In this document: piece after piece, positions 1 through 5,806 of the stretch
Layout of the letters: each line of letters opens with the position of its first letter
Numbering within the stretch: the first letter of the stretch is position 1
NCBI GenBank assembly: GCA_025924435.1
Contig: JAICIL010000135.1
Location: 1 to 11,196 of the forward strand
Origin: Chloroflexia bacterium
GTDB taxonomy: Bacteria; Chloroflexota; Chloroflexia; Thermomicrobiales; JALYUS01
Length of the DNA stretch: 11,196 nucleotides
Direction of reading: 5' to 3'
Translations under genes and position numbers: made by a program
The notes under the pieces: generated by a model
What the model saw: only the letters and a program-made list of their open reading frames with translations
What the model was told of the DNA's origin: nothing
Databases searched by the model: none

Positions 1-1236
1 ATAAAGGAACGCGTTCGGCGTTGATACCGATGGGACGATATACCAGCGCTTGCGGATGCGACATTTATAGCCTTCGTGAACGGACTGTTGCTCACCCTGC
101 TCCAGATAGCGGATCAATTCGGCAGGAAGCATTTCGCGTGGCTCATTCGGCGGAACGAGGAGATGACAGCGCGCGTTCGTGCGGCAATCCTGCTCCAAAT
201 CGCCCGTACCATAGATGATGCCGGGCAGTTGCGCCGTGCGCCCGACGAGCGGCACGGTGTATGGCCGCAGGTTGTGCATATCTACCTGCTCATCGGTCAG
301 CACAAAGAAATTATTGTTGCCGGTGACGACTCCCACATCAACGGAGGCAATATCGCGAAAGCGCGGCAGCGCTGAGTGGTGTGACAGGCGACGAAGCAAT
401 TGAATCTCGGCTTCCGATAGGTAGTATTGCGTCCACTTATCGGTCGTGTGATCAATCGGTTTCAGCGCGGACCGGTCGTGGAGGCGGAAATCGAACGAGG
501 CGAGTTGCTGGTCATCTTCGAGTTCGACAACATCAATCCCGCCCCGACCGGACGCGGTCCGGCTAGCGAGCAGCAGGACGACTTCCTGCTGCGCTCCGTC
601 GAATAGCAATTTTCTGAATGTCACAATCGTGATTGCGGCGAAGTGATCCGCGAGAAAACGGCGCAATTCCGCGGTGTATCCGACCTGGAGCAATTCGGCG
701 GGTATCACCATCGCCAATTTGCCGTCATCGCGCAGGAGGAGCGTGGCGGCAACCACGAACGGCACCCAAATGTTTGTCAGGTTCGTCGGTTTCATCCCGG
801 CGGAATGCATGATCTGGAAGGCGGGTTTCCGGTATCGCTCATCGAAGTGGTGATAGCGAATGAATGGCGGATTGCCGATCACCACGTCGAATCGCTTGTT
901 GCTCCACAACGTTTCCTGGCAATACGAGAAGAAATCGGCGGCGATGATCGGCGCGCTCGCGATGCCGACGCCGAGCGCGCGCAATCGCTGTGCGGCTTTT
1001 TCCGCTTCTTCGCTGTCGAGTTCGACGGATGTCAGTTGGTCCGCTACCTGCGTCGGCGGCGTTCCAAGTGAAAAGAGACGGTGCGCCGCCGCGACGGCGA
1101 GATTGCCGTCTCCGCAACTCGGTTCAAGCACCGTCGTCTCGGGCCGCTGAATCGCCCATTGAGCGAGGAAGTCGGCCACAAGGCTCGGAGTGTAGTAGCC
1201 GCCGCGCAGCTTCTGGGCCGATTCGAGTGTCGCCAC
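1..1236 (-). CDS. N6-adenine DNA methyltransferase (M.TaqI/Eco57I-like), 3' end beyond window
   Basis: The frame is open from the left edge up to an in-frame stop at 1318-1320; 412 codons lie in the window and the C-terminus is missing. It should transfer methyl from S-adenosylmethionine to the N6 of adenine in a specific DNA site. Visible motifs in gamma-class order are GGYYTP (residues 12-17, motif X), LEPSCGDGN (37-45, motif I, SAM binding) and NPPF (122-125, catalytic motif IV). A later TGNNNFFVLT stretch opens the probable target-recognition region. I chose the GTG at 1236 because no other ATG, GTG or TTG lies between the upstream stop and motif X, a GGGG stands just upstream, and a good promoter lies about 50 bases ahead. 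GC is about 55%, lower than the neighbours, with many TTG, CGA, ATT and AAA codons, which suggests transfer. Whether it is a lone methyltransferase or carries or neighbours a nuclease lies outside the window. Confidence 0.93.
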   Translation of the reverse strand, partial: MATLESAQKLRGGYYTPSLVADFLAQWAIQRPETTVLEPSCGDGNLAVAAAHRLFSLGTPPTQVADQLTSVELDSEEAEKAAQRLRALGVGIASAPIIAADFFSYCQETLWSNKRFDVVIGNPPFIRYHHFDERYRKPAFQIMHSAGMKPTNLTNIWVPFVVAATLLLRDDGKLAMVIPAELLQVGYTAELRRFLADHFAAITIVTFRKLLFDGAQQEVVLLLASRTASGRGGIDVVELEDDQQLASFDFRLHDRSALKPIDHTTDKWTQYYLSEAEIQLLRRLSHHSALPRFRDIASVDVGVVTGNNNFFVLTDEQVDMHNLRPYTVPLVGRTAQLPGIIYGTGDLEQDCRTNARCHLLVPPNEPREMLPAELIRYLEQGEQQSVHEGYKCRIRKRWYIVPSVSTPNAFLY

Positions 1237-1292
1237 GCATACCCCGACAGTCGTTTGCGGATCATATCCGGCGCAATCGCGAAGCCGCAGGC

Positions 1293-1321
1293 AGTATAGA
1301 GAACTCGTACGTACAATTCAA
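1293..1321 (-). promoter_or_regulatory. Sigma70-type promoter for the DNA methyltransferase
   Basis: On the minus strand TTGAAT (1321-1316) is followed by exactly 17 bases and then TATACT (1298-1293). Transcription would start near 1286, about 50 bases before the GTG at 1236. It lies just downstream of the DtxR-family stop codon, so the methyltransferase probably has its own promoter. Confidence 0.7.
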
Positions 1322-1368
1322 TCCGTTGTCTGTCGCGAAGGATTCTCGTGCGGCGTTCAACCGACGAA

Positions 1369-2034
1369 TCACGCCGGGGCGACGAGGAGTTCCTGGGCGG
1401 CGCGGACGCCGAGGGCCAGCTCGCGGCCATCCTTCTGAACCGTGACAGTCCCGGCATACGGGGCCTGTTCGAGGACCGTCATCGTCGTGCCGGGGAGCAG
1501 GCCCTTCTCGTAGAAGTAGCCGAGCAGTTGCGGTTCCTCCTCGCCGTCCTCGGTGATGCGGCGGACGATCACCGTCTCGCCGACGGGCACCGCCGCGAGG
1601 GAGCGGAGGTCTTCCTCGGTGTAGTCGTCCGGGATGTTGCCGGGGATCGGGTTGCCGTGCGGGCAGGTGAGCGGGTCGCCGAGCGTGCGCGAGATCGCCG
1701 TCGCGACCTCCGGCGAGAGGACGTGCTGGAACTTCACCGCCTCGTTGTGCGCCCGCAGCCAGTCGAAGCCGAGGATGTCCGTCAGCAGCAGTTCCGAGAG
1801 GCGGTGCCGCCGCTGGATCGAGCGCACCTGCTCCATCCCGGCGGGTGTCAGGGCGATCTCTTTCTGCGCGTTCATCCGCACGTAGCCGTCCTTGACCATT
1901 CGCTTGAGTGTCTGGGTCACGGTCGGCGCGGAGACGCCGACCGCCTCCGCGAGCCGCGCCCCGATCACCGGCCCGCCCTTCTGGTCGAGGCGGTAGACCA
2001 TCTCCAGATATTCCTCGATCGTCGCGCTCGCCAT
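1369..2034 (-). CDS. DtxR-family metal-dependent transcriptional regulator with FeoA/SH3-like domain
   Basis: This is a 221-residue regulator of the DtxR/IdeR/MntR family, which represses metal uptake genes when Fe2+ or Mn2+ is bound. Residues 1-65 form the winged helix (TIEEYLEMVYRL; recognition segment VSAPTVTQTLKRM). Residues 66-140 form the dimerisation and metal domain (RRHRLSE, then HNEAVKFQHVLS, then GNPIPG). About 150-221 form a FeoA/SH3-like domain. E8, E11, H77 and H104 match MntR ligand positions, but the positions that are usually Cys/Glu and Glu are V100 and Q103, so the main metal site looks altered. The ATG at 2034 is preceded by GGGAGGGAAGGG; the frame stays open to 2139, but those upstream residues do not look like the family. 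It lies 147 bases after an Lrp-type gene on the same strand and has its own promoter with repeats that may be operators. Metal specificity cannot be assigned. Confidence 0.93.
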   Translation of the reverse strand: MASATIEEYLEMVYRLDQKGGPVIGARLAEAVGVSAPTVTQTLKRMVKDGYVRMNAQKEIALTPAGMEQVRSIQRRHRLSELLLTDILGFDWLRAHNEAVKFQHVLSPEVATAISRTLGDPLTCPHGNPIPGNIPDDYTEEDLRSLAAVPVGETVIVRRITEDGEEEPQLLGYFYEKGLLPGTTMTVLEQAPYAGTVTVQKDGRELALGVRAAQELLVAPA

Positions 2035-2101
2035 ATCCCTTCCCTCCCCAATCTGTTTCGCGGCAACCGCCGCAGTGGTTTTGGAGCGGCACATATTGAT
2101 G

Positions 2102-2115
2102 TTTACGTGCCTAAA
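2102..2115. promoter_or_regulatory. Candidate DtxR-type operator next to the -10 box
   Basis: The minus strand reads TTTAGGCACGTAAA, an imperfect inverted repeat with five of seven base pairs matching. Its TTTAGG half resembles half-sites of DtxR-family operators. It starts at the last base of the -10 box, where binding would block transcription. Autoregulation is inferred; only position and symmetry are seen. Confidence 0.35.
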
Positions 2116-2143
2116 GTATACGCGATCACACTGCCTCATGCAA
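2115..2143 (-). promoter_or_regulatory. Sigma70-type promoter of the DtxR-family gene
   Basis: On the minus strand TTGCAT (2143-2138), a 17-base spacer and TATACT (2120-2115) make a strong candidate. Transcription would start near 2108, giving a leader of about 74 bases before the ATG at 2034. It lies in the gap after the Lrp-type stop, so the two regulators need not be co-transcribed. Confidence 0.72.
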
Positions 2144-2150
2144 ACGCATG
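2137..2150. promoter_or_regulatory. Inverted repeat over the -35 box (possible operator)
   Basis: CATGC-AAAC-GCATG is a perfect 5-4-5 inverted repeat that covers the -35 hexamer TTGCAT of the DtxR-family promoter. The placement suits a repressor site. The protein that would bind is unknown. Confidence 0.35.
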
Positions 2151-2181
2151 GAGCGGCACAAAGCGAGCGGGGAATCGCATC

Positions 2182-2649
2182 TTACGGGAGCGGGGCGCGC
2201 TGTGTCTCTTTGCGGGTGCCGAGGACGATGATCGTCTTCGTGTGCGAGCGGGTGGCGCTGTGCAGGCGATTCATGAGGCGGTTGAGATGGGTGATGTCCA
2301 CGCAGCGTACTTTGAGGATCATGTCAATGTCCCCCGCGACGCCGTGCTGCTCGAGCACCTCCGCTTCGCTGGCGGTGAAGGCGCTGATGCCCTTGTACTC
2401 CTCGTCGTAGTTGCGCCCGGTCGGGATCGTGATCTCGACGAACGCGGTCACTTCGAGGCCGAGCGCCGCCGCGTCGAGGGTCACTTCATAGCCGCGCACG
2501 ATCCCCGCCATCTCCAGTTTGCGGATGCGCTCCTGCACGGACTGGCCGGAAAGCCCGACGGTGCGCCCGATCTCGGCGTTCGGCGTGCGGGCGTTCTCCT
2601 GCAAGAGGCGCAGGATCATGCGGTCTATCTCGTCGAGGTCCAGGGCCAT
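2182..2649 (-). CDS. Lrp/AsnC-family transcriptional regulator
   Basis: This 155-residue protein has the full size and order of the Lrp/AsnC family: an N-terminal helix-turn-helix (DEIDRMILRLLQ at 6-17, recognition segment around LSGQSVQERIRKLE, 33-46) and a C-terminal RAM domain (about 68-142) that binds amino acids or related effectors and builds dimers and octamers. These proteins regulate amino-acid metabolism genes or their own promoter. The ATG at 2649 has GGGAGGAG about 8 bases upstream; the frame stays open to 3330, but that part is antisense to the next gene and is not coding. The neighbouring divergent gene is a possible target. The effector cannot be told from the sequence. Confidence 0.93.
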   Translation of the reverse strand: MALDLDEIDRMILRLLQENARTPNAEIGRTVGLSGQSVQERIRKLEMAGIVRGYEVTLDAAALGLEVTAFVEITIPTGRNYDEEYKGISAFTASEAEVLEQHGVAGDIDMILKVRCVDITHLNRLMNRLHSATRSHTKTIIVLGTRKETQRAPLP

Positions 2650-2702
2650 ACGCGGTGCGCTCCTCCCGGTCGTTCGCGGCGTGCAGCATGCACATCCCGC
2701 GT

Positions 2703-2708
2703 ATTGTA
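2703..2708 (-). promoter_or_regulatory. Possible -10 box for the Lrp-type gene
   Basis: The minus strand reads TACAAT about 54 bases before the start codon. No good -35 box is seen at the proper distance; that position lies inside the arm of the 2711-2780 hairpin. Confidence 0.4.
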
Positions 2709-2710
2709 GC

Positions 2711-2780
2711 AGGGGAGGTTCGGAGTTCGGAGCGAGACCCGTTTCTTCGAACCTCGGACCTCGAACTCCGAACCTCCCCT
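2711..2780. repeat. Long inverted repeat between divergent genes
   Basis: Arms 2711-2729 and 2762-2780 pair perfectly over 19 bp, with a G-T pair beyond and a loop of about 30 bases. The left arm contains TTCGGAG twice in tandem (2719-2732). It sits in the divergent promoter region of the Lrp-type gene and the unknown plus-strand gene, so it is not a simple terminator. Confidence 0.9.
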
Positions 2781-2804
2781 GTGGTATCATGGGATCATAC
2801 GGAC

Positions 2805-2828
2805 AGGGCGCAGCGTCGCCCTCTTTTT
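2805..2828 (+). terminator. Intrinsic-terminator-like hairpin in the leader of the 173-residue protein
   Basis: AGGGCG (2805-2810) pairs perfectly with CGCCCT (2817-2822) around a six-base loop and is followed by CTTTTT. It lies 26 bases before the start codon at 2854, and no plus-strand gene lies upstream to be terminated. It may be an attenuator or a chance structure; the stem is only 6 bp. Confidence 0.4.
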
Positions 2829-2853
2829 GCGCGAAGGAGATGGGAAGAGGCCG

Positions 2854-3375
2854 ATGTCCGTGGAGACCGAATCGAGGAGACAATTCCTCTCGAACACGAT
2901 GCGTTTCACCGTGATAGACGCGCGCGGGAGCGTCAGTTTCGTCGCCCCGGTCGGCAGTTTGAAGCCGCTCATCGCGGCGTGCAGCCACCGCCCGGCGTCC
3001 GTCGGGGAGTTGCTGCGCGCCGTCGCGCCGTACGACGATCAGGTGGCGAAGGATGTCGCCAGCGGCCTCGCCGTCTTCGACGAGCACATCACGCCCGATA
3101 TGCCCGAACGGCTGCACCATCTGCTCAATGGCGAACCGGAACACGCGCCGCCCGTCTTCCGCGTCCTCGACGAGCGGACGCGCGAGGCGAGCATGAAGGC
3201 GGCGCGGGGCGGGCTGGTGCTCTTCAACCTCAAGGCGCGGCGGATCATCCAGATTCACAACAACATCCTGCGCGTGCGCCGCCGCGACCGTGGCCGCGTC
3301 CGCTCCGGCGGCGTCCCGCTGGACGATCAACTCTACTCCTACGAACTCCCCGCCGACTGGTCCTTGGTCCCGTAA
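2854..3375 (+). CDS. Protein of unknown function, 173 residues
   Basis: I do not recognise this family. The protein is soluble, with no signal peptide or membrane span. Visible parts are a strand-like N-terminal stretch (MRFTVIDARGSVSFVAPVGS), a probably helical middle (LKPLIAAC to AVFDEHI), and a C-terminal part with a strand-like IIQIHNNILRV followed by the basic RRRDRGRVR, ending in YSYELPADWSLVP. A single Cys lies in IAACSHRP. The ATG at 2854 has AGAGG close upstream; a TTG at 2827 is an alternative but would overlap the hairpin's T-run. Coding is supported by gene-like codon use, by the stop lying 5 bases before a hairpin element shared with the convergent tyrA, and by the divergent placement from an Lrp-type regulator that may control it. 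Confidence 0.75.
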   Translation: MSVETESRRQFLSNTMRFTVIDARGSVSFVAPVGSLKPLIAACSHRPASVGELLRAVAPYDDQVAKDVASGLAVFDEHITPDMPERLHHLLNGEPEHAPPVFRVLDERTREASMKAARGGLVLFNLKARRIIQIHNNILRVRRRDRGRVRSGGVPLDDQLYSYELPADWSLVP

Positions 3376-3380
3376 GGGGA

Positions 3381-3489
3381 TTGAACCACAGAGACACAGA
3401 GAACACAGAGGAAGACAGAAAGAAGAGATAAAACCTCGTTCCTATATCCTCTTCTCCCCCTCTGTGTTCTTTGTGTCTCTGTGGTTCAA
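3381..3489. repeat. 109-bp hairpin element between convergent genes (bidirectional terminator candidate)
   Basis: The 30-base arms 3381-3410 and 3460-3489 are inverted copies with one mismatch, around a 49-base centre. The arms are built of short ACAGAG-like words. The element starts 5 bases after one stop codon (3375) and ends 5 bases before the stop of the convergent tyrA (3495), so it fills the whole gap. A diverged relative is at 7671-7784. Similar ACCACAGAGACACAGAG hairpins are known to me from intergenic regions of various bacteria; their function is not established. Confidence 0.92.
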
Positions 3490-3494
3490 GATAC

Positions 3495-4523
3495 CTACGA
3501 TGGGCGGCGGTCCGGGGGGTCGTTGAGGCCGGGGAGTTTGCGCTTGCGGCTGGCGAGGCTGCCGAAGAAGAGCCGCCCGAACGAGCCTTTCATGTCCTCA
3601 TTCAGCTCGTCGCTCGTCCCCTGCAGGAGGTCGCCGCTCTTGCCCTCCTGCGTCGCCCATTCGGCGCGCATGTCGCGCGCGCGCGTGAACCACTCCTCGA
3701 TCCGCTGCTCGCTCTCCTCGCCCGTCTCGGTGAGCAGGGCGCGCAATTTCTCCAGTTCGTCAATCTGCCGGTCGAGCCAGCGGGCGATGCTCGCGCGGTT
3801 CGTCAGGACGATATCGCGCGACATGATCGGGTCGCCGGCCGCGAGGCGCGTCGTGTCGCGGAACCCGCCGGCGGTGAGCGTCTTCATATCCCGCCACGAG
3901 GCGTCCGCGCTGAGCGCGTGGACGAGCGCGGCGGACAGCGCGAGCGGCAGGTGGCTGATGCCCGCGACAAAGGCGTCGTGCTCGATGGCGTCGAGGAAGC
4001 GCGGCGTCGCGCCGAGCGCGTTGACCAGCCCGACGACGTTCTGCACCGCCGCGTCGCCCGCCGTGACGGTCGGAATGACCACCCAAGTTGCACCCGTGAA
4101 CAACTCCGCGCTCGCGCCCTCGACGCCGCGCGTATTGCCCGCCATCGGGTGGCCGCCGACGAAACTGACCGTCGGCGGCAGGAGTTCCCGCGCCCATTCG
4201 AGGACGGCCGCCTTCGTGCTGCCGGTGTCCGTGATCGTGGCGCCCTCGCGCACATGCGGGGCGATGATCTCGAAGACATCGCGCATCGCGCGCACCGGCG
4301 TGGCGAGAATCAGCAGGTCGCACGCCTCCGCGATCGCCGGGAGCGAGCCGACCGTCCGGTCCACGGCATTCAGTTTCCCTTTGGCGAACCGCTCATTCGC
4401 CACATCTATATCGAAGCCGACGACCTCGACCTTCTGCTTGCCGTCCGCGCTCGCCCATTTGCGCAGGCCCATCCCGACCGACGACCCGATCAGGCCCAGG
4501 CCGATGATTCCGATTTGTTGCAT
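3495..4523 (-). CDS. tyrA: Prephenate dehydrogenase
   Basis: This 342-residue enzyme of the TyrA family converts prephenate to 4-hydroxyphenylpyruvate with NAD(P)+ in tyrosine synthesis, in the cytoplasm. The Rossmann motif GLGLIG is at 8-13, and D38 at the end of the second strand favours NAD. TDTGSTK (98-104) and GGHPMAG (123-129, with the substrate-binding His125) are family hallmarks. The C-terminal helical half includes SHLPLALSAALV. No ACT domain follows, so feedback control by tyrosine through ACT is not expected; the last ~40 residues are a basic tail without known meaning. Arogenate cannot be excluded as substrate. The ATG at 4523 has GAGGAG 8 bases upstream; a GTG at 4532 is less well placed. 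No other aromatic-pathway gene is in view. Confidence 0.94.
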   Translation of the reverse strand: MQQIGIIGLGLIGSSVGMGLRKWASADGKQKVEVVGFDIDVANERFAKGKLNAVDRTVGSLPAIAEACDLLILATPVRAMRDVFEIIAPHVREGATITDTGSTKAAVLEWARELLPPTVSFVGGHPMAGNTRGVEGASAELFTGATWVVIPTVTAGDAAVQNVVGLVNALGATPRFLDAIEHDAFVAGISHLPLALSAALVHALSADASWRDMKTLTAGGFRDTTRLAAGDPIMSRDIVLTNRASIARWLDRQIDELEKLRALLTETGEESEQRIEEWFTRARDMRAEWATQEGKSGDLLQGTSDELNEDMKGSFGRLFFGSLASRKRKLPGLNDPPDRRPS

Positions 4524-4633
4524 GAATAACACTCCTCAACCCGGTGGCGGGGATGCCCTCCGCGCGGATAATCGGCCCGCGAAGGGCGGGCGGAAACGGC
4601 CGCTGCCACCGATACAAACCTTTCGCTTCCGCG

Positions 4634-4642
4634 AGTATACCA
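4634..4642 (-). promoter_or_regulatory. Extended -10 promoter candidate for tyrA
   Basis: The minus strand reads TGG-TATACT, an extended -10 box. No good -35 box stands at 16-18 bases (TTGAGC is present, but only 14 bases away). Transcription would start near 4628 and leave a leader of about 105 bases between the SH3b gene and tyrA, in which I see no clear riboswitch or T-box. Confidence 0.5.
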
Positions 4643-4655
4643 GACGTGCCGCCGC

Positions 4656-5237
4656 TCAACCGGGGATTTTCTCGAGGTCAATATCGCGCACCCAGCCCTC
4701 CGCGCCGGTGGCGTCGCGCAGTTTGCGCCAGACCTCGCCATCAACCGTCTGGTCCTGATTGAGATATTGGAGTTCGGTCCCCGGCGGTAGCGTCTTGACG
4801 ATGGCGCTCGACGTGCTCGCGTCGCTGCGGAACCTGATCGTCGGCCCGCCGGCGATGCGGAAGTTCGCCCTAAAGGTGGCGGTCGGTGTGCCGGACGCGC
4901 GCGGCCCCGTGGTCGCCGCCGTCGTGGAGATGCTGGCGACGGAGGTGGCATTGGCATTCGGCGTGCCCGGTCGGATCGTCGCCGCAGGGGTGATCAGTTG
5001 CGACCCGGCGACCGAGGAACCGGACGGCACGCGGGAGGATGGCGGCTCCGTGATGCTCAATTTCTGGGAGAAGTCGGGCAGGATGACGATATGCGTGTAG
5101 AGATAGATGAATCCGGCGAGACCGATGAGGATACACGCGGCCATCGCGACGCCGAGTGCGAAGCCGTTGCGGCGGGAGTGCTGTTCGAGCCGTTCCGTCA
5201 GCCCGGTATTGCCGATTGGGTCCCGATCTCCTGCCAC
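4656..5237 (-). CDS. Membrane-anchored SH3b-domain protein
   Basis: This 193-residue protein has a short charged cytoplasmic N-terminus, one membrane span (about 26-53, from FALGVAMAACILIG), a long linker rich in Ser, Thr, Ala and Pro (about 60-125), and a C-terminal bacterial SH3 domain (about 127-190, with TIRFRSDAS, VKTLPPGTEL and GEVWRKL ending in GWVRDIDLE). Such domains often bind peptidoglycan or cell-surface partners; no enzymatic domain is present. The expected topology puts the SH3 domain outside the membrane. The GTG at 5237 is chosen because GGAGG lies 10 bases upstream and a clear promoter lies about 38 bases further. It precedes tyrA on the same strand, 132 bases away, but a separate promoter for tyrA is likely. 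The function is unknown beyond this architecture. Confidence 0.85.
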   Translation of the reverse strand: MAGDRDPIGNTGLTERLEQHSRRNGFALGVAMAACILIGLAGFIYLYTHIVILPDFSQKLSITEPPSSRVPSGSSVAGSQLITPAATIRPGTPNANATSVASISTTAATTGPRASGTPTATFRANFRIAGGPTIRFRSDASTSSAIVKTLPPGTELQYLNQDQTVDGEVWRKLRDATGAEGWVRDIDLEKIPG

Positions 5238-5281
5238 GTCCGTCCATCCTCCACCGCACCGCGCCGCCGAAATGACAGGGC

Positions 5282-5311
5282 ATCATACGCGTTGCACGCG
5301 CGCGCGGTCAA
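5282..5311 (-). promoter_or_regulatory. Sigma70-type promoter for the SH3b gene
   Basis: On the minus strand TTGACC (5311-5306), an 18-base spacer and TATGAT (5287-5282) form a near-consensus promoter. Transcription would start near 5275, about 38 bases before the GTG start at 5237. Confidence 0.7.
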
Positions 5312-5431
5312 TGCGATTTGTCGCCGCGCGCGATGGCCGCCACCCGCTTCCTTGTCCCCTTCTGGTACGCGACTTGCACGGATACGTGCGATACGGGCCG
5401 CATGTGCGGCGGCCGGAAAGGAGCATGGCAG

Positions 5432-5629
5432 ATGCCGCAGGGAGACAAGTCCGCCTACACCGACAAGCAGAAGCGGCAGGCGGAACACATCGAGGAGAGT
5501 TACGAGAAGCGGGGCGTCTCGAAGGATGAAGCGGAGAGCCGCGCCTGGGCGACCGTCAACAAAGAGGACGGCGGCGGCAAGAAGAGCGGTTCGGGCCGCG
5601 CCCACCACGAGGAGCACAAATCCTCCTGA
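5432..5629 (+). CDS. Small basic protein of the 'plasmid stabilization'/ChaB-like type
   Basis: This 65-residue, highly charged protein starts MPQGDKSAYTDKQKRQAEHI, continues with ESYEKRGVSKDEAESRAWATVNKE and ends in a Gly/Lys/Ser/His-rich tail with KKSGSGR. I recognise the pattern from small proteins widely annotated as plasmid stabilization proteins, with some likeness to ChaB (AWATVNKE against AWAAVKHE). The name is not evidence of a plasmid, and the true role of the family is unclear to me. The ATG at 5432 has AGGAG 8 bases upstream; a longer frame starts at 5318 but lacks such a site. The gene diverges from the SH3b gene and is followed by an 11-bp GC hairpin at 5652-5676. Confidence 0.85.
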   Translation: MPQGDKSAYTDKQKRQAEHIEESYEKRGVSKDEAESRAWATVNKEDGGGKKSGSGRAHHEEHKSS

Positions 5630-5651
5630 TTTCGCCCTTCCTAACCCCCGG

Positions 5652-5676
5652 CCCCCTTCCCGCGTCGGGAAGGGGG
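5652..5676. repeat. GC-rich 11-bp perfect hairpin
   Basis: CCCCCTTCCCG (5652-5662) pairs with CGGGAAGGGGG (5666-5676) around CGT. The GGGGG can instead pair with CCCCC at 5686-5690, so two folds compete. No T-run follows on either strand, so it is not a classical intrinsic terminator. The rest of the gap up to 5806 shows no gene. Confidence 0.88.
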
Positions 5677-5806
5677 TGCCAGAAGCCCCCGCAATCGTTC
5701 AGGTATACCCCTCACCATTCGGCGGATGCATGTCGGGCGCGTGCGACGTACCCTGTGAAGTGAAACCGGCCGGGATCGCCTCGCGCCGGAGCGACGGAGC
5801 GGGACG

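Larger units (their letters stand above)
2083..2160. repeat. 11-bp direct repeat flanking the DtxR-family promoter
   Basis: GGAGCGGCACA occurs at 2083-2093 and again at 2150-2160, in the same orientation and 67 bases apart. One copy lies in the leader and the other just upstream of the -35 box. Between them lie the promoter and two inverted repeats. Confidence 0.7.

Noticed and set aside
1348..2709. A 453-codon plus-strand open frame
   Set aside because: Antisense to the DtxR-type and Lrp-type genes; its Arg/His/Asp-rich composition is typical of a reversed frame.
2650..3330. N-terminal extension of the Lrp-type protein or a fusion with it
   Set aside because: The frame is open, but the extension is antisense to a plausible gene and a good ribosome binding site lies just before 2649.
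3381..3489. CRISPR reading of the repeated words
   Set aside because: The words are short and contiguous with no spacers; the structure is one inverted repeat.
4524..4655. A T-box or other riboswitch in the tyrA leader
   Set aside because: No conserved T-box sequence, clear terminator or known aptamer could be seen.
3471..4758. Two long plus-strand frames over tyrA
   Set aside because: tyrA on the minus strand has all family motifs; these frames have none.
5432..5629. Plasmid origin of this region, from the usual name of the small protein
   Set aside because: The family name is historical; no replication, partition or transfer gene is present.
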